NCBI RefSeq assembly: GCF_001659605.2
Contig: NW_025215482.1
Coordinates: forward strand, 62,001 to 126,000
Length of the DNA: 64,000 nt
Direction of reading: 5' to 3'
Source: Manihot esculenta
Lineage: Eukaryota > Streptophyta > Magnoliopsida > Malpighiales > Euphorbiaceae
Shown here piece after piece: positions 10,513 to 23,800 of the stretch. A model generated the notes under the pieces. The model searched no databases. It was not told the DNA's origin and saw nothing but the letters and a program-made list of their open reading frames with translations. Both the position numbers and the translations under genes were made by a program. Each line of letters starts with the position of its first letter. Positions within the stretch are counted from its first letter, which is position 1.

Positions 10513-12592
10513 TGATAGAGCATAATTTAGCCCACTTTATCATGATAATCTTGATGTTTATTTACACCTTTTCTACCTAATTTTGTGGTTTTGTTCATGT
10601 TTTGCAGAAACTAGGTGTGAAAAGACAATCTGGAGAAAATGCTCTTAAAACTGCCAAAAAGTGCCAAATATGGAAAGTTCCAAATAAGGAAAGTGTTCAT
10701 ATATGGAAAGTGCCAAATAAGGAAAGAGGCAGAAAGCACAGTCAACAAACTGTCCGAAATTCGAACTGCAGAATCTTTCCTGCCTTAATTAGAACATGGG
10801 CCAGGAAAGGAAGGTTTTCAAATAAGGCAAGTTTTCGGAAAAGGAAAGTCTTCAAATGACGAAAGTGCAGAAGCAAAAGTAAACAAGGAAAGCTCAGTCA
10901 GAAGATTATTTCAAATTCAAATCGCAGATCTTTCTTTCCTTGTTCAAAGATGTGCATACACTGCAGCAGTCATATCTTCCTGTTTAGGCAGCAAGATCTC
11001 AAGGAGATGCTCTTCCTCTTTTGCATTCAGCATTCAAAATTCAAACGAAGGCTCCACCTAAAAAGGAAAGACTGGACAGATATATTTCCACTTCTGCACA
11101 TTAATGACTGCATTCTCCTGCCTCTTTTGCAATCCATGCGCGTGCCACCTCTTCTGGAAGCATGATCCGCGCGTCCTTCCTCTTCTGAAAGCCTTGGTAC
11201 GTGCATATTTCCTTATGAACATCAAGCCACGACTTTTCTTCCTCTATTGGCAGCCTTGGATCGCTCTTCCTTCCTTTTCAAGCACAAGGTACGCTCCTTT
11301 CCTATTCTGAAGGCAATCTGCGCGCCAACTTCTTTCTGAAGCCTTGCAGTCCGATTCTTTCCTCGTTTGCAACAACTTGGGCAGCAAGTTGCACATGGGC
11401 AGCACCTTGGGCAGCCTCTACACTAATTAGGAAGCAAGGTCAGCATCTAAACTTATTTAGGAAGCACAATCTGCGCCTCCTTCCCTTTCTGAGACCAAAC
11501 CGCGCGCATCAACTTCCTTTCGCAGTGCATTTTCGCGCAGCCTTCCTTCTGAAGCCGAAAAGCGCGATTCTTTCCTTTTCAGACACATCTTGGGCAGAAA
11601 ATACCTCTTGGGCAGTAAGTATGACCTAGGGCAACACTTTTCAACTATAAAAAGCCACATAAGAAGCCTCTACAAGGTCCCGAAGCTCCCCTTGGGAGAC
11701 ACCTACGAAATTCACATCTCTTCTTCTATATTTTTTCTTTTCTTTTATTTTTGGTTTTTGTTTCAGCCATGAGAGGCTGAAACCTCTTTTCTAGTTGAAG
11801 AATAAGTGAAGCTTTAGTTGTATTGTGGATTGAGAGACTTGGACTACATTGTTTATCTTTTTCTTATTCAATATTCTTGTGATTTCATGCTTAAAGGACA
11901 TTATCGCTTTGTTATTTAAGATCTCCATTGATTTTTATTGCAAGGTAATATATTGTTGGTTTGAATGATTTTAAGTCCGAAATTGCTTGATTTGTTCAAC
12001 CATAGGAACACTTGGTGCATCACCAAGGAAATCGCATGATCTAGTGTTGTCTCCATGCATGTGGGTGACTAGAATTGGTTCTCTCTATATCTTTATGCAA
12101 TTGACTATTGTAAAAGGCCTAAGGCTCAAAGTAGTTCTTTGGCAATTGTTAATTAGTAATTAATTGGAGGACTTTCCCTAATTGATTTAATCTTAAAGAG
12201 AGACAATGGATGTGAGAAGCTTCTTCAATCTCCATGGCCAATTTATTGAATCAACAAAGGAACATATGAGTCAATGATCAATCCCATCAACTAAAGTGAA
12301 TCTGAATCTTCAACTAGAGCTTTTCTCATATTTGTTTTCTCTTTATTTTATTATTCGCTTTATTTTATTGCTTTCATCTTTAGTTGAATTCTATCAATCT
12401 TAAAACCCCCCTTTTTAATTTTCTTGCACTTTGTTTTTATTTTACTTTTTGTTTGTTTTTTTGGTCTTGACAAGGAAAATAGGTAAGTATCAATTCCCTG
12501 TGGATTCGATCCTTTCACCACTATCTACAGTTGTAAAATTGTTGGTAGCTGAATTGTATTATTTTTGACCGGCCTCGACAACCGCTCTGTCA
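10513..12592 (+). repeat. 3' LTR of the non-autonomous element
   Basis: It begins TGATAGAGCATAATTTAGCC directly after the purine tract and ends CTCTGTCA. It is 2080 bp, equal to the 5' LTR with no net length change. Differences seen by eye include the third base of the LTR, positions matching 7238, 7293, 7354 and 7692-7693, and one T to C near the end. A TATA-like box is at 11646-11653. Confidence 0.95.
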
Positions 12593-12597
12593 ATGGG
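12593..12597 (+). repeat. Target-site duplication ATGGG, right copy
   Basis: ATGGG directly after the 3' LTR, matching 6069-6073, then the satellite resumes with TGATAGACTTGGCAG. Confidence 0.95.
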
Positions 12598-15500
12598 TGA
12601 TAGACTTGGCAGTTTTTGCGATGGAAGCTATTAGGCCGAAATCGGGCACCGGATGTAACATGGGTGATAGACTTTCCAGTTTTCGGGATGGAAGCTATTA
12701 GGCCGAAATCGGGCACCGGTTGTAACATGGGTGATATACTTGGCTGTTTTTGGGATGGAAGCTATTAGGCTGAAATCGAGCATCGGATGTAACATGGGGG
12801 ATAGACTTGGCAGTTTTTCGGATGGAAGCTATTAGGCTGAAATCGAGCATCGGATGTAACATGGGGGATAGACTTGGCAGTTTTTGGGATGGAAGCTATT
12901 AGGACGAAATCGGGCACCGGATGTAACATGGGTGATAGACTTGGCAGTGTTTTGGATGGAAGCTATTAGGACGAAATCGGGCACCGGATGTAACATGGGT
13001 CATAGACTTGGCAGTGTTTGGGATGGAAGCTATTAGGCCGAAATCGGGCACCGGATGTCACATGGGTGATAGACTTGGCTGTGTTTTGGATGGAAGCTAT
13101 TAGGACGAAATCGGGCACCGGATGTAACATGGGTGATAGACTTGCAAGTGTTTTGGGATGGAAGCTATTAGGCCGAAATCGGGCACAGGATGTAACATGG
13201 GTGATAGACTTGGCAGTGTTTGGGATGGAAGCTATTAGGACGAAATCGGGCACCGGATGTAACATGGGTGATAGACTTGGCAGTGTTTGGGATGGAAGCT
13301 ATTAGGACGAAATCGGGCACCGGATGTATCATGGGTCATAGACTTGGCAGTGTTTGGGATGGAAGCTATTAGGCCGAAATCGGGCACCAGATGTAACATG
13401 GGTGATAGACTTAGCTGTGTTTTGGATGGAAGCTATTAGGATGAAATCGGGCACCGGATGTAACATGGGTGATAGACTTGCCAGTGTTTTGGGATGGAAG
13501 CTATTAGGCCGAAATCGGGCACAGGATGTAACATGGGTGATAGACTTGGCATTGTTTTGGATGGAAGCTATTAGGACGAAATCGGGCACCGAATGTAACA
13601 TGGGTGATAGACTTGGCAGTGTTTGGGATGGAAGCTATTAGGCCGAAATCGGGCACCGGATATAACATGGGTCATAGACTTGGCAGTGTTTGGGATAGAA
13701 GCTATTAGGCCGAAATCGGGAACCGGATGTAACATGGGTGATAGACTTGGCTGTGTTTTGGATGGAAGCTTTTAGGACGAAATCGGGCACCGGATGTAAC
13801 ATGGGTGATAGACTTGCCAATGTTTTGGGATGGAAGCTATTAGGCCGAAATCGGGGACAGGATGTAACATGGGTGATAGACTGTCTAGTTTTTGGTATGG
13901 AAGCTATTAGGCTGAAATCGGGCACCAGATGTAACATGGGTGCTAGACTTGCCAGTTTTTGGGATGAAAGCTATTAGTCCTAAATCGGGCACCGGATGTA
14001 ACATAGGTGATAGACTTGGCAGTGTTTGGGATGGAAGCTATTAGGACGAAATCGGGCACCGGATGTAACATGGGTGATAGACTTGGCAGTTTTTGGGATG
14101 GAAGCTATTAGGCCGAAATCGGGCACCGGATGTAACATGGGTGATAGACTTGGCAGTGTTTGGGATGGAAGCTATTAGGACGAAATCGGGCACCGGATGT
14201 AACATGGGTTATAGACTTGGCAGTGTTTGGGATGGAAGCTTTTAGGACGAAATCGGGCACCAGATGTAACATGGGTGATAGACTTGGCAGTGTTTGGGAT
14301 GGAAGCTATTAGTACGAAATGGGGCACCGGATGTAACATGGGTCATAGACTTGGCAGTGTTTGGGATGGAAGCTATTAGGCCGAAATCGGGCACCGGATG
14401 TAACATGGGTGATAGACTTGGCTGTGTTTTGGATGGAAGCTATTAGGATGAAATCGGGCACCGGATGTAACATGGGTGATAGACTTGCCAGTGTTTTGGG
14501 ATGGAAGCTATTAGGCCGAAATCGGGCACAGGATGTAACATGGGTGATAGACTTGGCAGTGTTTTGGATGGAAGCTATTAGGATGAAATCGGGCACCGGA
14601 TGTAACATGGGTGATAGACTTGGCAGTGTTTGGGATGGAAGCTATTAGGCCGAAATCGGGCACCGGATATAACATGGGTCATAGACTTGGCAGTGTTTGG
14701 GATAGAAGCTATTAGGCCGAAATCGGGCACCGGATGTAACATGGGTGATAGACTTGGTTGTGTTTTGGATGGAAGCTTTTAGGACGAAATCGGGCACCGG
14801 ATGTAACATGGGTGATAGACTTGCCAGTGTTTTGGGATGGAAGCTATTAGGCCGAAATCGGGCACAGAATGTAACATGGGTGATAGACTGTCTAGTTTTT
14901 GGTATGGAAGCTATTAGACTGAAATCGGGCACCAGATGTAACATGGGTGCTAGACTTGCCAGTTTTTGGGATGGAAGCTATTAGTCCTAAATCGGGCACC
15001 GGATATAACATAGGTGATAGACTTGGCAGTGTTTAGGATGGAAGCTATTAGGACGAAATCAGGCACCAGATGTAACATGTGTGATAGACTTGGCAGTTTT
15101 TGGGATGGAAGCTATTAGGCCGAAATCGGGCACCGGATGTAACATAGGTGATACACATAGCAGTGTTTGGGATTGAAGCTATTAGGACGAAATCGGGCAC
15201 CGGATGTAACATGGGTGATAGACTTAGCTGTGTTTTGGATGGAAGCTATTAGGACGAAATCGGGCACCGGATGTAACATGGGTGATAGACTTGCCAGTGT
15301 TTTGGGATGGAAGCTATTAGGCCGAAATCGGGCACAGGATGTAACATGGGTGATAGACTGTCTAGTTTTTGGTATGGAAGCTATTAGACTGAAATCGGGC
15401 ACCGGATGTAACATGGGTGATAGACTTGGCAGTGTTTGGGATGGAAGCTATTAGGACGAAATCGGGCACCGGATGTAACATGGGTGATAGACTTGGCAGT

Positions 15501-17846
15501 GTTTGTGATGGAAGCTATTAGGCCGAAATCGGGCACCGGATGTAACATGGGTCATAGACTTGGCAGTGTTTGGGATGGAAGCTATTAGGCCGAAATCGGG
15601 CACCGGATGTAACATGGGTGATAGACTTGGCTGTGTTTTGGATGGAAGCTATTAGGACGAAATCGGGCACCGGATGTAACATGGGTGATAGACTTGCCAG
15701 TGTTTTGGGATGGAAGCTATTAGGCCGAAATCGGGCACAGGATGTAACATGGGTGATAGACTTGGCAGTGTTTTGGATGGAAGCTATTAGGACGAAATCG
15801 GGCACCGGATGTAACATGGGTGATAGACTTGGCAGTGTTTGGGATGGAAGCTATTAGGCCGAAATCGGGCACCGGATGTAACATGGGTCATAGACTTTGC
15901 AGTGTTTGGGATAGAAGCTATTAGGCCGAAATCGGGCACCGGATGTAACATGGGTGATAGACTTGGCTGTGTTTTGGATGGAAGCTTTTAGGACGAGATC
16001 GGGCACCGGATGTAACATGGGTGATAGACTTGCTAGTGTTTTGGGATGGAAGCTATTAGGCCGAAATCGGGCACAGGATGTAACATGGGTGATAGACTGT
16101 CTAGTTTTTGGTATGGAAGCTATTAGGCTGAAATCGGGCACCAGATGTAACATGGGTGCTAGAGTTGCCAGTTTTTGGGATGGAAGCTATTAGGACGAAA
16201 TCGGGCACCGGATGTAACATGGGTGATAGACTTGGCAGTGTTTGGGATGGAAGCTATTAGGACGAAATCGGGCACCGGATGTAACATGGGTCATAGACTT
16301 GGCAGTGTTTGGGATGGAAGCTATTAGGCCGAAATCAGGCACCGGATGTAACATGGGTGATAGACTTGGCTGTGTTTTGGATGGAAGCTATTAGGATGAA
16401 ATCGGGCACCGGATGTAACATGGGTGATAGACTTGCCAGTGTTTTGGGATGGATGCTATTAGGCCGAAATCGGGCACAGGATGTAACATGGGTGATAGAC
16501 TGTCTAGTTTTTGGTATGGAAGCTATTAGACTGAAATCGGGCACCAGATGTAACATGGGTGCTAGACTTGCCAGTTTTTGGGATGAAAGCTATTAGTCCT
16601 AAATCGGGCACCGTATGTAACATAGGTGATAGACTTGGCAGTGTTTGGGATGGAAGCTATTAGGACGAAATCGGGCACCGTATGTAACATGGGTGATAGA
16701 CTTGGCATTTTTTGGGATGGAAGCTATTAGGCCGAAATCGGGCACCGGATGTAACATGGGTGATAGACTTGGCAGTGTTTGGGATGGAAGCTATTAGGAC
16801 GAAATCGGGCACCAGATGTAACATGGGTGATAGACTTGGCAGTGTTTGGGATGGAAGCTATTAGGACAAAATCGGGCACCAGATGTAACATGGGTGATAG
16901 ACTTGGCAGTGTTTGGGATGGAAGCTATTAGTACGAAATCGGGCACCGGATGTAACATGGGTCATAGACTTGGCAGTGTTTGGGATGGAAGCTATTAGGC
17001 CGAAATCGGGCACCGGATGTAACATGGGTGATAGACTTGGCTGTGTTTTGGATGGAAGCTATTAGGATGAAATCGGGCACCGGATGTAACATGGGTGATA
17101 GACTTGCCAGTGTTTTGGGATGGAAGCTATTAGGCCGAAATCGGGCACAGGATGTAACATGGGTGATAGACTTGGCAGTGTTTTGGATGGAAGCTATTAG
17201 GATGAAATCGGGCACCGGATGTAACATGGGTGATAGACTTGGCAGTGTTTGGGATGGAAGCTATTAGGCCGAAATCGGGCACCGGATATAACATGGGTCA
17301 TAGACTTGGCAGTGTTTGGGATAGAAGCTATTAGGCCGAAATCGGGCACCGGATGTAACATGGGTGATAGACTTGGTTGTGTTTTGGATGGAAGCTTTTA
17401 GGACGAAATCGGGCACCGGATGTAACATGGGTGATAGACTTGCCAGTGTTTTGGGATGGAAGCTATTAGGCCGAAATCGGGCACAGAATGTAACATGGGT
17501 GATAGACTGTCTAGTTTTTGGTATGGAAGCTATTAGACTGAAATCGGGCACCAGATGTAACATGGGTGCTAGACTTGCCAGTTTTTGGGATGGAAGCTAT
17601 TAGTCCTAAATCGGGCACCGGATATAACATAGGTGATAGACTTGGCAGTGTTTAGGATGGAAGCTATTAGGACGAAATCAGGCACCAGATGTAACATGTG
17701 TGATAGACTTGGCAGTTTTTGGGATGGAAGCTATTAGGCCGAAATCGGGCACCGGATGTAACATAGGTGATACACATAGCAGTGTTTGGGATTGAAGCTA
17801 TTAGGACGAAATCGGGCACCGGATGTAACATGGGTGATAGACTTGG
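12598..17846 (+). repeat. 67-bp satellite array, diverged domain with higher-order blocks
   Basis: Same variants as 2512-6073 in the same order (GGCTGTG, GACTGTCTAG, TTAGTCCTAAATC, GATACACATAGCAG). A block of about 1.25 kb at roughly 13978-15227 recurs at 16597-17846 with an exact offset of 2619 and few differences. Shared oddities include GGGATGAAAGC, GGATATAACATAGG and CATGTGTGATAG. The copy ends where 15228 reads AGCTGTG while 17847 reads GGCAGTG. Confidence 0.93.
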
Positions 17847-20800
17847 CAGTGTTTTGGGATGGAAGCTATTAGGACGAAATCGGGCACCGGATGTAACATG
17901 GGTGATAGACTTGGCAGTGTTTTGGGATGGAAGCTATTAGGCCGAAATCGGGCACAGGATGTAACATGGGTGATAGACTTGGCAGTTTTTGGGATGGAAG
18001 CTATTAGGACGAAATCGGGCACCGGATGTAACATGGGTGATAGACTTGGCAGTTTTTGGGATGGAAGCTATTAGGCCGAAATCGGGCACCGGATGTAACA
18101 TAGGTGATAGACTTGGCAGTGTTTGGGATGGAAGCTATTAGGACGAAATCGGGCACCGGATGTAACATGGGTGATAGACTTGGCAGTGTTTTGGATGGAA
18201 GCTATTAGGCCGAAATCGGGCACCGGATGTAACATGGGTCATAGACTTGGCAGTGTTTGGGATGGAAGCTATTAGGCCGAAATCGGGCACCGGATGTAAC
18301 ATGGGTGATAGACTTGGCTATGTTTTGGATGGAAGCTATTAGGACGAAATCGGGCACCGGATGTAACATGGGTGATAGACTTGCCAGTGTTTTGGGATGG
18401 AAGCTATTAGGCCGAAATCGGGCACAGGATGTAACATGGGTGATAGACTTGGCAGTGTTTTGGGATGGAAGCTATTAGGACGAAATCGGGCACCGGATGT
18501 AACATGGGTGATAGACTTGGCAGTGTTTGGGATGGAAGCTATTAGGCCGAAATCGGGCACCGGATGTAACATGGGTCATAGACTTGGCAGTGTTTGGGAT
18601 GGAAGCTATTAGGCCGAAATCGGGCACCGGATGTAACATGGGTGATAGACTTGGCTGTGTTTTGGATGGAAGCTATTAGGACGAAATCGGGCACCGGATG
18701 TAACATGGGTGATAGACTTGGCAGTGTTTTGGGATGGAAGCTATTAGGCCGAAATCGGGCACAGGATGTAACATGGGTGATAGACTTGGCAGTTTTTGGG
18801 ATGGAAGCTATTAGGCCGAAATCGGGCACCGGATGTAACATGGGTGATAGACTTGCAGTTTTTGGGATGGAAGCTATTAGGACGAAATCGGGCACCGGAT
18901 GTAACATGGGTGATAGACTTGGCAGTGTTTGGGATGGAAGCTATTAGGACGAAATCGGGCACCGGATGTAACATGGGTGATAGACTTGGCAGTGTTTGGG
19001 ATGGAAGCTATTAGGCCGAAATCGGGCACCGGATGTAACATGGGTGATAGACTTGGCAGTGTTTTGGGATGGAAGCTATTAGGCCGAAATCGGGCACCGG
19101 ATGTAACATGGGTGATAGACTTGGCAGTGTTTTGGGATGGAAGCTATTAGGCCGAAATCGGGCACCGGATGTAACATGGGTGATAGACTTGGCAGTTTTT
19201 GGGATGGAAGCTATTAGGACGAAATCGGGCACCGGATGTAACATGGGTGATAGACTTGGCAGTGTTTTGGGATGGAAGCTATTAGGCCGAAATCGGGCAC
19301 CGGATGTAACATGGGTGATAGACTTGGCAGTGTTTGGGATGGAAGCTATTAGGACGAAATCGGGCACCGGATGTAACATGGGTGATAGACTTGGCAGTGT
19401 TTTGGGATGGAAGCTATTAGGCCGAAATCGGGCACCGGATGTAACATGGGTGATAGACTTGGCAGTGTTTTGGGATGGAAGCTATTAGGACGAAATCGGG
19501 CACCGGATGTAACATGGGTGATAGACTTGGCAGTGTTTGGGATGGAAGCTATTAGGCCGAAATCGGGCACCGGATGTAACATGGGTGATAGACTTGGCAG
19601 TGTTTGGGATGGAAGCTATTAGGACGAAATCGGGCACCGGATGTAACATGGGTGATAGACTTGGCAGTGTTTGGGATGGAAGCTATTAGGCCGAAATCGG
19701 GCACCGGATGTAACATGGGTGATAGACTTGGCAGTGTTTGGGATGGAAGCTATTAGGACGAAATCGGGCACCGGATGTAACATGGGTGATAGACTTGGCA
19801 GTGTTTTGGGATGGAAGCTATTAGGCCGAAATCGGGCACCGGATGTAACATGGGTGATAGACTTGGCAGTGTTTTGGGATGGAAGCTATTAGGACGAAAT
19901 CGGGCACCGGATGTAACATGGGTGATAGACTTGGCAGTGTTTTGGGATGGAAGCTATTAGGCCGAAATCGGGCACCGGATGTAACATGGGTGATAGACTT
20001 GGCAGTGTTTTGGGATGGAAGCTATTAGGCCGAAATCGGGCACCGGATGTAACATGGGTGATAGACTTGGCAGTGTTTGGGATGGAAGCTATTAGGACGA
20101 AATCGGGCACCGGATGTAACATGGGTGATAGACTTGGCAGTGTTTTGGGATGGAAGCTATTAGGCCGAAATCGGGCACCGGATGTAACATGGGTGATAGA
20201 CTTGGCAGTGTTTGGGATGGAAGCTATTAGGCCGAAATCGGGCACCGGATGTAACATGGGTGATAGACTTGGCAGTTTTTGGGATGGAAGCTATTAGGCC
20301 GAAATCGGGCACCGGATGTAACATGGGTGATAGACTTGGCAGTGTTTTGGGATGGAAGCTATTAGGCCGAAATCGGGCACCGGATGTAACATGGGTGATA
20401 GACTTGGCAGTTTTTGGGATGGAAGCTATTAGGCCGAAATCGGGCACCGGATGTAACATGGGTGATAGACTTGGCAGTTTTTGGGATGGAAGCTATTAGG
20501 CCGAAATCGGGCACCGGATGTAACATGGGTGATAGACTTGGCAGTGTTTTGGGATGGAAGCTATTAGGACGAAATCGGGCACCGGATGTAACATGGGTGA
20601 TAGACTTGGCAGTTTTTGGGATGGAAGCTATTAGGCCGAAATCGGGCACCGGATGTAACATGGGTGATAGACTTGGCAGTGTTTGGGATGGAAGCTATTA
20701 GGACGAAATCGGGCACCGGATGTAACATGGGTGATAGACTTGGCAGTGTTTTGGGATGGAAGCTATTAGGCCGAAATCGGGCACCGGATGTAACATGGGT

Positions 20801-23800
20801 GATAGACTTGGCAGTGTTTGGGATGGAAGCTATTAGGCCGAAATCGGGCACCGGATGTAACATGGGTGATAGACTTGGCAGTGTTTGGGATGGAAGCTAT
20901 TAGGACGAAATCGGGCACCGGATGTAACATGGGTGATAGACTTGGCAGTGTTTTGGGATGGAAGCTATTAGGCCGAAATCGGGCACCGGATGTAACATGG
21001 GTGATAGACTTGGCAGTGTTTTGGGATGGAAGCTATTAGGCCGAAATCGGGCACCGGATGTAACATGGGTGATAGACTTGGCAGTGTTTTGGATGGAAGC
21101 TATTAGGACGAAATCGGGCACCGGATGTAACATGGGTGATAGACTTGGCAGTGTTTGGGATGGAAGCTATTAGGCCGAAATCGGGCACCGGATGTAACAT
21201 GGGTGATAGACTTGGCAGTGTTTTGGGATGGAAGCTATTAGGCCGAAATCGGGCACCGGATGTAACATGGGTGATAGACTTGGCAGTGTTTGGGATGGAA
21301 GCTATTAGGCCGAAATCGGGCACCGGATGTAACATGGGTGATAGACTTGGCAGTGTTTGGGATGGAAGCTATTAGGCCGAAATCGGGCACCGGATGTAAC
21401 ATGGGTGATAGACTTGGCAGTGTTTTGGGATGGAAGCTATTAGGACGAAATCGGGCACCGGATGTAACATGGGTGATAGACTTGGCAGTGTTTTGGGATG
21501 GAAGCTATTAGGCCGAAATCGGGCACCGGATGTAACATGGGTGATAGACTTGGCAGTGTTTGGGATGGAAGCTATTAGGCCGAAATCGGGCACCGGATGT
21601 AACATGGGTGATAGACTTGGCAGTGTTTTGGGATGGAAGCTATTAGGCCGAAATCGGGCACCGGATGTAACATGGGTGATAGACTTGGCAGTTTTTGGGA
21701 TGGAAGCTATTAGGCCGAAATCGGGCACCGGATGTAACATGGGTGATAGACTTGGCAGTTTTTGGGATGGAAGCTATTAGGCCGAAATCGGGCACCGGAT
21801 GTAACATGGGTGATAGACTTGGCAGTTTTGGGATGGAAGCTATTAGGCCGAAATCGGGCACCGGATGTAACATGGGTGATAGACTTGGCAGTTTTTGGGA
21901 TGGAAGCTATTAGGACGAAATCGGGCACCGGATGTAACATGGGTGATAGACTTGGCAGTGTTTTGGGATGGAAGCTATTAGGCCGAAATCGGGCACCGGA
22001 TGTAACATGGGTGATAGACTTGGCAGTGTTTTGGGATGGAAGCTATTAGGCCGAAATCGGGCACCGGATGTAACATGGGTGATAGACTTGGCAGTGTTTT
22101 GGGATGGAAGCTATTAGGCCGAAATCGGGCACCGGATGTAACATGGGTGATAGACTTGGCAGTGTTTTGGGATGGAAGCTATTAGGACGAAATCGGGCAC
22201 CGGATGTAACATGGGTGATAGACTTGGCAGTGTTTGGGATGGAAGCTATTAGGCCGAAATCGGGCACCGGATGTAACATGGGTGATAGACTTGGCAGTGT
22301 TTGGGATGGAAGCTATTAGGCCGAAATCGGGCACCGGATGTAACATGGGTGATAGACTTGGCAGTGTTTTGGGATGGAAGCTATTAGGACGAAATCGGGC
22401 ACCGGATGTAACATGGGTGATAGACTTGGCAGTGTTTGGGATGGAAGCTATTAGGCCGAAATCGGGCACCGGATGTAACATGGGTGATAGACTTGGCAGT
22501 GTTTGGGATGGAAGCTATTAGGCCGAAATCGGGCACCGGATGTAACATGGGTGATAGACTTGGCAGTGTTTGGGATGGAAGCTATTAGGCCGAAATCGGG
22601 CACCGGATGTAACATGGGTGATAGACTTGGCAGTGTTTGGGATGGAAGCTATTAGGCCGAAATCGGGCACCGGATGTAACATGGGTGATAGACTTGGCAG
22701 TGTTTGGGATGGAAGCTATTAGGCCGAAATCGGGCACCGGATGTAACATGGGTGATAGACTTGGCAGTGTTTGGGATGGAAGCTATTAGGCCGAAATCGG
22801 GCACCGGATGTAACATGGGTGATAGACTTGGCAGTGTTTGGGATGGAAGCTATTAGGACGAAATCGGGCACCGGATGTAACATGGGTGATAGACTTGGCA
22901 GTGTTTTGGGATGGAAGCTATTAGGCCGAAATCGGGCACCGGATGTAACATGGGTGATAGACTTGGCAGTTTTTGGGATGGAAGCTATTAGGCCGAAATC
23001 GGGCACCGGATGTAACATGGGTGATAGACTTGGCAGTTTTTGGGATGGAAGCTATTAGGACGAAATCGGGCACCGGATGTAACATGGGTGATAGACTTGG
23101 CAGTGTTTTGGGATGGAAGCTATTAGGCCGAAATCGGGCACCGGATGTAACATGGGTGATAGACTTGGCAGTGTTTTGGGATGGAAGCTATTAGGCCGAA
23201 ATCGGGCACCGGATGTAACATGGGTGATAGACTTGGCAGTGTTTGGGATGGAAGCTATTAGGCCGAAATCGGGCACCGGATGTAACATGGGTGATAGACT
23301 TGGCAGTGTTTGGGATGGAAGCTATTAGGCCGAAATCGGGCACCGGATGTAACATGGGTGATAGACTTGGCAGTTTTTGGGATGGAAGCTATTAGGCCGA
23401 AATCGGGCACCGGATGTAACATGGGTGATAGACTTGGCAGTGTTTTGGGATGGAAGCTATTAGGCCGAAATCGGGCACCGGATGTAACATGGGTGATAGA
23501 CTTGGCAGTGTTTTGGGATGGAAGCTATTAGGCCGAAATCGGGCACCGGATGTAACATGGGTGATAGACTTGGCAGTGTTTTGGGATGGAAGCTATTAGG
23601 ACGAAATCGGGCACCGGATGTAACATGGGTGATAGACTTGGCAGTGTTTGGGATGGAAGCTATTAGGCCGAAATCGGGCACCGGATGTAACATGGGTGAT
23701 AGACTTGGCAGTGTTTTGGGATGGAAGCTATTAGGACGAAATCGGGCACCGGATGTAACATGGGTGATAGACTTGGCAGTGTTTTGGGATGGAAGCTATT

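Larger units (their letters stand above)
6074..12592 (+). mobile_element. Non-autonomous LTR retrotransposon inserted in satellite (complete)
   Basis: A complete 6519-bp element: two LTRs of 2080 bp each, 5-bp target duplications, a primer binding site, one ORF and a purine-rich tract before the 3' LTR. The LTRs start TGACAGAGC (5') or TGATAGAGC (3') and end CTCTGTCA. By eye they differ at about 11 of 2080 positions, so the insertion is recent. The 2.36-kb interior has no protease, reverse transcriptase, RNase H or integrase, so it must be mobilised in trans. The tRNA-Asp-type primer site and the AGGTGTGGGGGT tracts resemble the Athila/Tat side of plant Ty3 elements. That lineage assignment is inference; the structure is seen directly. 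Confidence 0.93.
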
